Below the pieces are notes generated by a model. That model was not told where the DNA came from, searched no databases, and was given only the letters and a program-made list of their open reading frames with translations. The position numbers were made by a program, and so were the translations under genes. A stretch of 13,756 bases of DNA from NIOZ-UU13 sp048635425. Its GTDB lineage: Bacteria; Planctomycetota; Phycisphaerae; Sedimentisphaerales; Anaerobacaceae. Location: the NCBI GenBank assembly GCA_048635425.1, contig JAIVYN010000086.1:1-13756 (forward strand), in the 5' to 3' direction. Within the stretch, counting starts at the first letter, position 1, and the number at the start of each line of letters is the position of its first letter. Positions 1 through 6,982 of the stretch are shown one piece after another.

Positions 1-794
1 ATCGTTACACCGACCGGAATGCCCGTCTTCTCAACAAACTGCTTGAGAGCATCTTCCGCTCCGCTGTAAATAACTCCACCTCCGGCGATAATCAAGGGAC
101 ATTTGGTTTCACTTATCCACTTTGCCGCTTCTGCCAGAGCCTTGCTGTCTGCACGATTGCGCGGAATATGCCAGATACGTTTATTAAAAAACTCGACCGG
201 ATAATCGTGCGCTTCCGTCTGGGTATCCTGAGGCAGCGAAAGAGTCACCGCCCCCGTATCAGCCGGACTGGTAAGCACACGCATGGCCTCGGGCAATGCC
301 GTTAATATCTGGTCGGCCCGGTTGATGCGGTCCCAGTATCGACTGACCGGCTTAAAACAGTCACTTACTGATATATCCTGGGTAATTTCCGATTCCAACT
401 GCTGCAGAACCGGCGCCACATTGCGACGCGCGAATATATCACCCGGCAGCAGCAGCACCGGAAGATGATTAGTCGTCGCCACCGCCGCTCCGGTAATCAT
501 GTTTGTCGCTCCCGGGCCGATTGATGAAAGACAGGCAAACGTCCCCATCCGATTTTTCATTTTGGCATATGCAGCCGAGGCATGCACCATCGCCTGCTCA
601 TTACGGGTCTGGTAATAGCGAAACTCCGGATATTGCTGCAATGCCTGCCCTATCCCCGATACACAACCATGACCAAAAATACCAAAACACCCCGCAAAAA
701 AAGGTTGTTCCTCACCATCACGCTCTACATACTGCCGGGTGAGATACTTAATCAACGCCTGGGCCATTGTTAAACGAACAGTTTTAGCACTCAT
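1..794 (-). CDS. iolD: 3D-(3,5/4)-trihydroxycyclohexane-1,2-dione hydrolase, N-terminal part (IolD), cut by window edge
   Basis: The minus-strand frame is open from an ATG at 794-792 to base 1, giving about 264 codons; the rest lies outside the window. A GGAGG ribosome binding site (806-802) sits 7 nt before the ATG. The translation begins MSAKTVRLTMAQALIKYL and contains FGIFGHGCVSGIG (about residues 37-49), RNEQAMVH with the likely ThDP-activating glutamate at residue 66, and SIGPGATNMITGAA, all typical of the N-terminal pyrimidine-binding domain of thiamine-diphosphate enzymes. Known role of the family: IolD hydrolyses the ring of trihydroxycyclohexane-1,2-dione to 5-deoxy-glucuronate in cytoplasmic myo-inositol breakdown. 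The gene is third in the order iolB-iolC-iolD, 121 bp behind iolC. The ThDP-binding C-terminal domain cannot be seen. The call rests on recognisable IolD-type sequence plus the iolB/iolC neighbours. Confidence 0.93.
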   Translation of the reverse strand, partial: MSAKTVRLTMAQALIKYLTRQYVERDGEEQPFFAGCFGIFGHGCVSGIGQALQQYPEFRYYQTRNEQAMVHASAAYAKMKNRMGTFACLSSIGPGATNMITGAAVATTNHLPVLLLPGDIFARRNVAPVLQQLESEITQDISVSDCFKPVSRYWDRINRADQILTALPEAMRVLTSPADTGAVTLSLPQDTQTEAHDYPVEFFNKRIWHIPRNRADSKALAEAAKWISETKCPLIIAGGGVIYSGAEDALKQFVEKTGIPVGVT

Positions 795-915
795 GACAAA
801 ACCTCCAAAAGCTATGCCTTATCAAAAACTCACTCAAACTCAGTATCCAACACTTCGGATTATATGTATAAAAAGAGCGTGGTTCAATACAAGTTCCTCC
901 ACGACCGAATTATCG

Positions 916-1947
916 CTATTCAAGCCCCCCATAATCCTCGACAAAGGCCATTACCTCTTCATAGGTAGGCATAAAATTAGCACAACCATGTTTGGTCACA
1001 ACAATCGCCCCACAAGCATTACCCATACGTCCGGATTTGAACCACCCCCAATCTTTGACATACCCATAAAGAAATCCGGCGGCAAAGGCATCTCCCGCCC
1101 CTAAAATATTTATCACTTCTACCGGGAACCCTGGTGCGTTGATTTGCTCGATTTTACCCTGTTTATCTACCAGATGAACACAAACACCCTGACTGCCTTT
1201 CTTTTGCAGCAGTGCTTCCGGTCCCATCGAAAGCATGTTGTTAATAGCCTGTTTTACATCCCCCCGTACCTGCGTATCCGAAACGGAATCCGTCAGTTCG
1301 ATATGACTGACATCAGTTAACATTGCGGCATTTATCTCATCTTCCGTTCCAATTACAATATCCGCCAGCCGAAGCGCCGTACGTACAACAACGCCGAACG
1401 CCCTCGGGTCATGCCACTGGTCGGGACGAAAATCTATATCAAGGACAACTTTTGTCCCCGCCTCGCGGGCCAGCTCAGCGGCAAACAGCGTCGCGCTGCG
1501 ACTCGGCTCAAGGGACAAATTTGTTCCGGCGAACTGAAATACTTTGCTTTCTGAAACCGGTGCTTTAAGAACGTCATCTATCGTCAATGCAATATCAGCA
1601 CAATTGTCACGATAATAAACCAGAGGAAAACTGTCCGGTGGTTCTATACCCAGAACCACTGCGCTGGACCGCTTGCCGGGCTTACGGGAAATAAATTTTG
1701 TCTCCACTCCCTCATTTTGTAGAAATTTCAGAATAAAATCCCCGACCGGGTCCTGGCCAAGTCCTGTCAATAAAGCTGTCTTTAGCCCCAGCCTTCGCCC
1801 TCCTACGCTGATATTCGTCGGCGAACCTCCAACATACGCAGCAAAACTCGTAATATCGACAAATGGCGAACCAATATCATTACTGTATAAATCGATTGAT
1901 GAGCGCCCCATGTGAAGCGTGTCGTATATCCGTTCAGTTTCACTCAT
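916..1947 (-). CDS. iolC: 5-dehydro-2-deoxygluconokinase (IolC), PfkB-family sugar kinase
   Basis: This 343-residue protein starts at an ATG (1947-1945) with AGGAG (1958-1954) 6 nt upstream and ends in TAG. It is a ribokinase/PfkB-fold kinase. The N-terminal substrate region has GGSPTNISVGGRRLG (residues 40-54), and the C-terminal PfkB signature ILGAGDAFAAGFLYG (281-295) carries the catalytic-base aspartate at 286 within the GAGD anion hole. The N-terminus (LHMGRSSIDLYSNDIG) matches what I know of IolC rather than fructokinase or ribokinase. Known reaction: ATP-dependent phosphorylation of 5-dehydro-2-deoxy-D-gluconate (DKG) in the cytoplasm, the step after IolD and IolB and before the IolJ-type aldolase. 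Some IolC proteins are fused to a C-terminal aldolase-like domain; at 343 aa this one is kinase only. It lies 45 bp behind iolB and 121 bp before iolD, all on the minus strand, so one operon is likely. Confidence 0.93.
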   Translation of the reverse strand: MSETERIYDTLHMGRSSIDLYSNDIGSPFVDITSFAAYVGGSPTNISVGGRRLGLKTALLTGLGQDPVGDFILKFLQNEGVETKFISRKPGKRSSAVVLGIEPPDSFPLVYYRDNCADIALTIDDVLKAPVSESKVFQFAGTNLSLEPSRSATLFAAELAREAGTKVVLDIDFRPDQWHDPRAFGVVVRTALRLADIVIGTEDEINAAMLTDVSHIELTDSVSDTQVRGDVKQAINNMLSMGPEALLQKKGSQGVCVHLVDKQGKIEQINAPGFPVEVINILGAGDAFAAGFLYGYVKDWGWFKSGRMGNACGAIVVTKHGCANFMPTYEEVMAFVEDYGGLE

Positions 1948-1992
1948 ATAAGACTCCTGTAAAAAAACAACTGATACACAACCCGGAGCAAA

Positions 1993-2880
1993 TTAATATA
2001 ACGGAAGCCGATTGTCTTTTCGCTTGTAAGTATCTTTAACCCAGGTGTATTTCGGGTCATCCTGATTAGCGAGCATCTGGGCGCTGCCTGCCAATACATT
2101 CAAATAGTAAGTCGTATATCCCGGGGCGCTCACCACGGGATGATAACCTTCCGGCACCAGAACGGCACAGTTATTTTCCGCCCGAACCAGGGCGTCAATG
2201 GGATAACCTGCCTTGTGAAGAGAAGATGTTTCGTCGGTGTATACCCGCTGGTAGGCATAACCTTCGGGCTTGTCAATTTTATAAAAATACACTTCCTCCA
2301 GATCGGATTCGAGCAGATTACCCTGGTCGTCTTTTAGGTGAACATCATGCTTGTGAGGCGGGTAACTGCTCCAGTTGCCGCCGGGAGTATAAACCTCGAC
2401 CAGCACAAGGCGATGAACCGGCGAGCCCGAAGGCAGCAAATCATTAATCTGACGGCTGACGTTGTCACCTCCCCGTACCGAAATCGCTACATCCTCAGGC
2501 TTAATCAGCCATGGTGCATTATCCTGGTCGGTCGGTACCCAGGCCACGGCGTATTCACCACTTTCCTCGGCTGTAATAGTAAATTCGCTATGCCGGGGCA
2601 GATACAATGCGTGAGCTGCGCCTTCAAAAACATTCTTGCGCATGCCGATACCGGACCACTGGCCTCGATTCGAACGAACGGTATAGCGCCCGCTTAAATT
2701 CACGATAACCAGCTCGTTCTCACCGCTCGCAAATGACCAGCTCTGATTGGCCGCAAGTCGTCTGGCCTGAAACGAAATATATTCCCAACCCGCCTGTTCA
2801 GGCGTGATGGACAAAATTAAATCCGGGTCATCTGGAAAAACGCCGGGCTTAACTAAAATATTATCCGGGGTATATTGCAC
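1993..2880 (-). CDS. iolB: 5-deoxy-glucuronate isomerase (IolB)
   Basis: This 295-residue protein starts at a GTG (2880-2878). The GTG is supported by a strong AAGGAG (2894-2889) 8 nt upstream, and no better in-frame start follows closely. It is a two-domain cupin of the KduI/IolB family. Visible motifs are SSYPPHKHDVH (171-181) with probable metal ligands H176 and H178, the EEVYFYKIDKPEGYAYQRVYT segment (glutamates 195/196), and VPEGYHPVVSAPGYTTYYL with H247. These are the expected metal-site histidines and glutamate of the second cupin barrel. Known reaction: isomerisation of 5-deoxy-glucuronate to 5-dehydro-2-deoxy-gluconate, the IolC substrate. It is the first gene of the minus-strand iol operon and diverges from the ABC importer genes across a 416-bp spacer. 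Length is as expected for IolB (about 270-300 aa). Confidence 0.95.
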   Translation of the reverse strand: MQYTPDNILVKPGVFPDDPDLILSITPEQAGWEYISFQARRLAANQSWSFASGENELVIVNLSGRYTVRSNRGQWSGIGMRKNVFEGAAHALYLPRHSEFTITAEESGEYAVAWVPTDQDNAPWLIKPEDVAISVRGGDNVSRQINDLLPSGSPVHRLVLVEVYTPGGNWSSYPPHKHDVHLKDDQGNLLESDLEEVYFYKIDKPEGYAYQRVYTDETSSLHKAGYPIDALVRAENNCAVLVPEGYHPVVSAPGYTTYYLNVLAGSAQMLANQDDPKYTWVKDTYKRKDNRLPLY

Positions 2881-3132
2881 TTATCAAACTCCTTGAATAC
2901 TTTATACTTGGTGTATCATTATACGAAACAATCCACCGTACGCCACAAAAACTCATACGAGTTAGTCAGACCTTGAATTAACCTTGCCATAATCATTGTA
3001 GAATCAAGGCCTGTGGCAAATATATGTAAGTTCTTTATTTGCAAACAGACCCGTGTTTTTTGGTAAACATCAATGTTAAACTTTCCGTCCACGATGTTTT
3101 CTGCTAAAATTCGTGCAAGCATCCTTGGTTTT

Positions 3133-3147
3133 AAATAATTAGATACT
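3133..3147 (+). repeat. 15-bp direct repeat, left copy
   Basis: AAATAATTAGATACT occurs here and again, without mismatch, at 3257-3271. The two copies closely bracket the palindromic repeat element; the left copy overlaps the first 2 bases of the left terminal inverted repeat. The simplest reading is a target-site duplication of about 13-15 bp made on insertion. A duplicated regulator-binding site is the alternative. Confidence 0.75.
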
Positions 3148-3255
3148 GTTGCCGAAACAGCATTTGTCATTCCCGCGGAAGCGGGAATCCAGTTTTTCGC
3201 TCTGGACCCCTGCTTTCGCAGGGGTGACATCGTAGGTTTTTGCTTTCCGCAACAG
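3146..3255. mobile_element. Small palindromic 'WIPASAGMT' repeat with terminal inverted repeats (MITE-like)
   Basis: The 110-bp core is bounded by CTGTTGCCGAAA (3146-3157) and the inverted TTTCCGCAACAG (3244-3255), matching at 11 of 12 positions. Inside are three hairpins: ATTCCCGC/GCGGGAAT with a GGAA loop (3169-3188), TCCAG/CTGGA (3188-3206) and ACCCCTGC/GCAGGGGT with a TTTC loop (3206-3225). They are enclosed by TGTCA/TGACA (3165-3169 / 3225-3229), so a single strand could fold into a cloverleaf-like structure. The minus-strand translation gives NWIPASAGMT, the familiar false-protein signature of a widespread REP-like repeat class in bacterial genomes. The element lies within the 5' leader region of the importer operon. 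It has no transposase and would depend on one acting in trans. Confidence 0.7.
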
Positions 3256-3256
3256 G

Positions 3257-3271
3257 AAATAATTAGATACT
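3257..3271 (+). repeat. 15-bp direct repeat, right copy
   Basis: This is the second perfect copy of AAATAATTAGATACT, one base after the right terminal inverted repeat and 26 bp before the start codon of the importer binding-protein gene. See the left copy at 3133-3147. Confidence 0.75.
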
Positions 3272-3296
3272 ACGATAGAAGTTAGGAGTAAAAATT

Positions 3297-4259
3297 ATGA
3301 AGAAGGTTATAGGTATAATCGCTCTGGTTGTGATAGCAGCAGTTTTTATCATAATTGGAATCGTCCGCAAGGGGAGCAGCCATGAAGAACGTCGTATCGC
3401 GGTGATACCCAAAGGGACATCATCGGTTTTCTGGGAGTCGGTACGTTTAGGGGCACAAAAGGCGGGTGAGGAATTGGGCTATGAAATTTCCTGGAACGGC
3501 CCGGAGCTTGAAAGCGATAGGGAAAGGCAAATACAGATAGTCGAAGATTTTATCGCCATGAAAGTTGCAGGTGTTGTTCTTGCGCCCAATGGTAGTAATG
3601 CCCTGGTGCCTAAGGTGGAAGAAATGTTCGCCAAGAACATACCCTGCGTAATTATCGACTCGGAAATCAATACGGACAAGTATGTTTCGTTTGCGGCCAC
3701 GGATAACTATCAGGGTGGTGTAATTGCAGCACGGCGGATGGGAAAGATTCTCGACGGAGAAGGCAAGGTAATCGTGGTGAAGTTTATGCCCGGTTCAGGC
3801 TCGACTACCAATCGGGAAAATGGCTTCATTGATACCATCGAGAAAGAATTTCCTGATATTGAAATAGTGGACACAAAATACGGAATGGCCACTGTGGAAA
3901 CGGCATTACAGGCGGCCGAAGACCTGCTGACCAAACATGCGGAACTCGATGGTCTTTATGCCTGTAACGCCGGGACTTCCGTGGGCTCGGCGCAGGCCTT
4001 GCAGAGCCAGGGTCGAACGGAGAATATAAAAATGGTTGGTTTCGATGCGGAAGAGACGCTCCTTGATAAGCTCACCTCGGGAGTGGTTGATTCTTTGGTT
4101 GTACAGGACCCTTACAAAATGGGATACATAGGAGTCAAGACACTGGTTGACAAAATCAATGGTAAAGAAGTCCCCAAATTGATAGATACGGGTGTTGAGC
4201 TGATAACTGTGGAACGCTTAGAGGAACCCAAAATCAAGGCTTTACTCAACCTGCAATGA
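3297..4259 (+). CDS. Sugar/cyclitol ABC transporter substrate-binding protein
   Basis: This is a 320-residue periplasmic binding protein of the ribose/galactose/inositol type (Peripla_BP_4-like). Residues 4-23 form one hydrophobic helix (IGIIALVVIAAVFIII), followed by RKGSSHEE. No lipobox cysteine is present and no clear signal-peptidase site is seen, so the protein may stay tethered by a signal anchor. The mature part has the family pattern: RRIAVIPKGTSSVFWESVR (32-50), VVLAPNGSNALVPKV (93-107), AATDNYQGG (133-141), MVGFDAEE (246-253) and VVQDPYKMGYIGV (268-280). TTAGGAG at 3283-3289 supports the ATG. It is the first gene of the importer operon, its stop overlaps the ATPase start by 4 nt, and it diverges from iolBCD. 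That context points to myo-inositol or a related cyclitol as ligand, an inference from position; ribose- or xylose-type ligands are not excluded by sequence. Confidence 0.88.
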   Translation: MKKVIGIIALVVIAAVFIIIGIVRKGSSHEERRIAVIPKGTSSVFWESVRLGAQKAGEELGYEISWNGPELESDRERQIQIVEDFIAMKVAGVVLAPNGSNALVPKVEEMFAKNIPCVIIDSEINTDKYVSFAATDNYQGGVIAARRMGKILDGEGKVIVVKFMPGSGSTTNRENGFIDTIEKEFPDIEIVDTKYGMATVETALQAAEDLLTKHAELDGLYACNAGTSVGSAQALQSQGRTENIKMVGFDAEETLLDKLTSGVVDSLVVQDPYKMGYIGVKTLVDKINGKEVPKLIDTGVELITVERLEEPKIKALLNLQ

Positions 4260-5809
4260 TAGCAACTACCGATACAAACCGATTGTCAGATGTAGAAATT
4301 GCATTACGTATGAGGGGAATTTCTAAAAAGTTCGGGCCGGTGCAGGCCCTTTCTGATGTCAGTTTTACTGTCCGGCGGGGTACGGTCCATGCCCTGGTGG
4401 GTGAAAACGGCGCCGGCAAATCAACGTTGATGAAAATTCTGGCAGGTGTATATCAGCCCGACAGCGGCTCGATTGAAATCAATGGTAAACAACAGGTACT
4501 CTCAAGACCGAGCGAAGCTCTCGCAGCAGGGATATCGATGATATATCAGGAACTTGACCTGGCAGAACATTTGACAGTGGCGGAAAATGTTTTCCTGGGA
4601 ATGGAGCTGTCGGGACGGCTGTCTTTCATAATGGACCAGAAAAAGATGATAGCCCAGACCACCAAATTAGCTCAGCGATTTAACTTTAAAATTGACCCGA
4701 CGGCCGTCGTAGAGGAGCTTCCCATGGGGGATTGCCAGATTGTTGAGATACTCAAAGCCCTGATGTCTAAGGCATCGATAATTGTTATGGACGAGCCGAC
4801 ATCGTCTTTGTCTGAAAGTGAAGCAGCAATTCTTTTCGAGGCAGTTCGAGCTCTTCGAGAAAAGCGGCTTTCCATTATCTATATTTCCCATCGGCTGGAA
4901 GAAATTGTGGGACTGGCCGATGATGTCAGTGTGTTGCGGGACGGCCGGATGGTTCATTCCGGGGCAATGGCAAATCTGGATATTCCAAAAATCGTACACT
5001 ATATGGTGGGAAGAGAGTTGAAGGATTTCTTTCCCGCCCGAAATATCAATATTGGAGAAACTCGCGTTAAGGTCAGAAACCTTTCTTCCGGAAATGGGGT
5101 AGAGGATATTTCTTTCGATATTCGAAAAGGTGAAATTGTGGGAATGGCGGGACTAATCGGTGCCGGACGGACCCAGGTCGCCCAGGCACTATTTGGTATC
5201 GACAGAAAAACTTCCGGTTCCATCGAGCTTGACGGACGCCGGTTAGAGATTAACTCGCCTACGGATGCCATAGCCAACCATATTGCATTTTTAACCGAAG
5301 ACCGCAAGCGCACCGGATTATGCCTGGAGCTTCCCTGCAGTTGGAATGTGACCCTGCCGAACCTCGTCGCAATAGGCATGAAGAACGTCATCAAACCTGG
5401 CCGGGAAAAACAAATCGTAACAAATATTGCAAAGCGGATTTCCATCAAATGGCTGGGACCACAGGCACCGGTTGATTCACTTTCCGGCGGGAATCAACAG
5501 AAAATTCTTATCGCCCGCTGGTTATTAGCTGAATCGAAGTTCATGATTTTTGACGAGCCCACGCGCGGTATCGATGTCGGAGCGAAAAAGGAGGTGTACT
5601 CCCTTCTTAATGAGTTGGCCGAGGAAGGCAAAGCGATACTGTTTATATCATCTGAATTACCGGAGTTGTTCGGAATAGCCGACCGAATTTTAGTGATGCG
5701 CCGGGGACGATTAGTGGGAAATGTAAATCCTAAAAAAACCACTCAAGAAGAAATCATGCATTTGGCAGCAGTGGAGGCCGCTCTCCGTAAGGAGTCCCTA
5801 GGACAATGA
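4256..5809 (+). CDS. Sugar/cyclitol ABC transporter ATP-binding protein (RbsA/MglA type, two ATPase domains)
   Basis: This 517-residue protein has two ABC domains in one chain, as in RbsA, MglA and XylG. Domain 1 has Walker A GENGAGKST (49-57), a Q-loop at Q98, the degenerate signature LPMGD (155-159) usual for this family, Walker B IIVMDEPT (175-182) and the switch histidine H212. Domain 2 has the non-canonical P-loop GLIGAGRT (299-306) lacking the lysine, an intact LSGGNQQ signature (409-415), Walker B FMIFDEPT (429-436) and a serine where the switch histidine would be (ISSELPE). This asymmetry, one competent and one degenerate site, is normal for the family. The start ATG overlaps the previous stop (ATGA), with no Shine-Dalgarno, consistent with translational coupling. 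A later in-frame ATG at 4307 (residue 18) is an alternative. It energises import through the adjacent permease. Confidence 0.94.
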   Translation: MIATTDTNRLSDVEIALRMRGISKKFGPVQALSDVSFTVRRGTVHALVGENGAGKSTLMKILAGVYQPDSGSIEINGKQQVLSRPSEALAAGISMIYQELDLAEHLTVAENVFLGMELSGRLSFIMDQKKMIAQTTKLAQRFNFKIDPTAVVEELPMGDCQIVEILKALMSKASIIVMDEPTSSLSESEAAILFEAVRALREKRLSIIYISHRLEEIVGLADDVSVLRDGRMVHSGAMANLDIPKIVHYMVGRELKDFFPARNINIGETRVKVRNLSSGNGVEDISFDIRKGEIVGMAGLIGAGRTQVAQALFGIDRKTSGSIELDGRRLEINSPTDAIANHIAFLTEDRKRTGLCLELPCSWNVTLPNLVAIGMKNVIKPGREKQIVTNIAKRISIKWLGPQAPVDSLSGGNQQKILIARWLLAESKFMIFDEPTRGIDVGAKKEVYSLLNELAEEGKAILFISSELPELFGIADRILVMRRGRLVGNVNPKKTTQEEIMHLAAVEAALRKESLGQ

Positions 5810-6768
5810 GCAAATTTCTAAGGCAGTTACTGCCCTTTGGCAGTCTAATATTGATAATCTGTATCCTCTCAGCCCTAAAACCTGATACGTTCCTGACAAC
5901 GGATAATTTTCTGAATGTATTGCGTCGCTCAAGTGTGAATGGCATTATTGCGGTGGGAATGACAGCGGTTATCATTTCCGCGGGAATCGACCTATCTGTA
6001 GGCTCGATGATGGCTCTAAGTGGGATGGTCGGAGCCTGGGTGATGATCGTAATCGGCGGGACCAATCCCCAGGGAGCGGCCCTGGTTATCGGCACCTTTG
6101 CTGGGGTCGTTACGGGGCTTGCCTGTGGCTTCCTGAACGGCGTGTTCGTTACCAAGCTCAAACTTCCTCCGTTTATTGTAACCTTAGGCACAATGAGCAC
6201 TTTTCGCGGGATTTCTTATGTTATGAATGCCGGAAAACCTTATAACATACCCCATTACAAGTACCTTAATGAGGGAGTTGTTTTAGGAATACCCATTTCC
6301 GTTTTGATTTTTGCTGTTATTATTGTCCTTGCAGGTCTGCTGTTAAAGTACAGCCGCCTGGGACGCTATACTTATGCCATCGGGTCAAATAGAGAGGCGG
6401 CCTTTCATGCAGGCGTAAATGTGGATTCTTATTTGATACGCATTTATGCTCTAACCGGTTTGGTTGTGGGTATAGCCGCAATGATAACCACCAGCCGGGC
6501 CGTCTCAGCCCAACCGACGGCCGGTGTCACCCTGGAGCTTGATATAATTGCCGCGGTAGTGATCGGCGGCGCGAGTCTGTCCGGGGGAAGAGGAACAATC
6601 ATAGGTACATTAATAGGAACACTTTTAATAAGCTTTTTGCGAAACGGATGTACGCTATTAGACATCTCCACTAATGTTCAGTTAATAGTGATTGGGGCCA
6701 TAATTATTGCAGCGGTTGCGGTTGACCAACTAGCGCGTTCCAAGGCAGCGGTTGGACGAACCGAGTAA
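5806..6768 (+). CDS. Sugar/cyclitol ABC transporter permease (RbsC type)
   Basis: This 320-residue, very hydrophobic inner-membrane protein belongs to the RbsC/AraH/XylH permease family (BPD_transp_2). Family motifs are visible: GIDLSVGSMMALSGM (60-74), LPPFIVTLGTMS (120-131), the cytoplasmic coupling loop LGRYTYAIGSNREAAFHAG (185-203) and VIGGASLSGGRGTIIGT (252-268). About eight to ten membrane segments are expected. The length matches the family. Its ATG overlaps the ATPase stop (ATGA), and AAGGAG (5789-5794) lies slightly far upstream, so coupling again seems likely. It completes a binding protein-ATPase-permease set, so the importer is whole in this window. One permease gene means it probably works as a homodimer. 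There is no clear terminator on this strand after the stop. Confidence 0.93.
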   Translation: MSKFLRQLLPFGSLILIICILSALKPDTFLTTDNFLNVLRRSSVNGIIAVGMTAVIISAGIDLSVGSMMALSGMVGAWVMIVIGGTNPQGAALVIGTFAGVVTGLACGFLNGVFVTKLKLPPFIVTLGTMSTFRGISYVMNAGKPYNIPHYKYLNEGVVLGIPISVLIFAVIIVLAGLLLKYSRLGRYTYAIGSNREAAFHAGVNVDSYLIRIYALTGLVVGIAAMITTSRAVSAQPTAGVTLELDIIAAVVIGGASLSGGRGTIIGTLIGTLLISFLRNGCTLLDISTNVQLIVIGAIIIAAVAVDQLARSKAAVGRTE

Positions 6769-6832
6769 ACACATAAATTTCTCCTGCCTGCTTTATAATT
6801 CGGGTTAGTGCCCTGAGTTTCTATATTGGCCT

Positions 6833-6873
6833 AAAACAAAGGGGCCTATACCGAGTCAATCGATATAGGTCCC
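6833..6873 (-). terminator. Rho-independent terminator for the 739-aa exoprotein gene
   Basis: Read on the minus strand, GGGACCTATA (6873-6864) pairs with TATAGGCCCC (6850-6841). This is a 10-bp stem with one G-U pair and a 13-nt loop. It is followed directly by the T-rich run TTTGTTTT (6840-6833). It lies about 110 bp beyond the stop of the minus-strand gene ending at 6983. On the plus strand the hairpin is followed by GAATTGAT, so it would be a poor terminator for the importer operon. Confidence 0.7.
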
Positions 6874-6982
6874 GAATTGATAAAAATCTGCTATATCAAC
6901 CACGCTCCCATATCTTGCTTCGCAATCCGCAGTCCATAGAATGCCTTACGGCAGAAGCAATGGGGATTACTTCAATCTTAGC

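Larger units (their letters stand above)
2881..3296. promoter_or_regulatory. Divergent spacer between iolB and the importer operon
   Basis: This 416-bp gene-free stretch must carry promoters for both the iol operon (leftward) and the ABC importer (rightward). On the minus strand a perfect TATAAT lies at 2923-2918, but no good -35 is seen 16-18 bp upstream. On the plus strand TGCTAAAAT (3102-3110) resembles an extended -10, also without a clear -35. A short cluster TTATAC...GTAT...TTATAC at 2902-2924 and a 12-bp palindrome AACATCAATGTT at 3066-3077 are possible regulator sites; both could be chance in AT-rich DNA. The right third holds a repeat element, annotated separately. The importer gene has TTAGGAG at 3283-3289, 7 nt before its ATG. 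No regulator gene is in the window. Confidence 0.45.

Noticed and set aside
739..1104. Plus-strand 121-aa open frame over the iolD/iolC junction
   Set aside because: It overlaps the 3' end of iolC and the iolD ribosome binding site on the opposite strand; no start signal or family.
2919..3230. Minus-strand 103-aa open frame starting MSPLRKQGSRAKNWIPASAGMT
   Set aside because: This is the well-known false translation of the palindromic repeat at 3146-3255, with no ribosome binding site and mixed low-complexity sequence beyond it.
4999..5448. Minus-strand 149-aa open frame inside the ATPase gene
   Set aside because: It is antisense to a gene with intact Walker and signature motifs; a shadow frame.
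6915..6960. TTGCTTC (6915-6921) / GAAGCAA (6954-6960) inverted repeat downstream of the exoprotein gene
   Set aside because: It is only 7 bp with a long loop and no T-run; the stronger hairpin at 6841-6873 explains termination.
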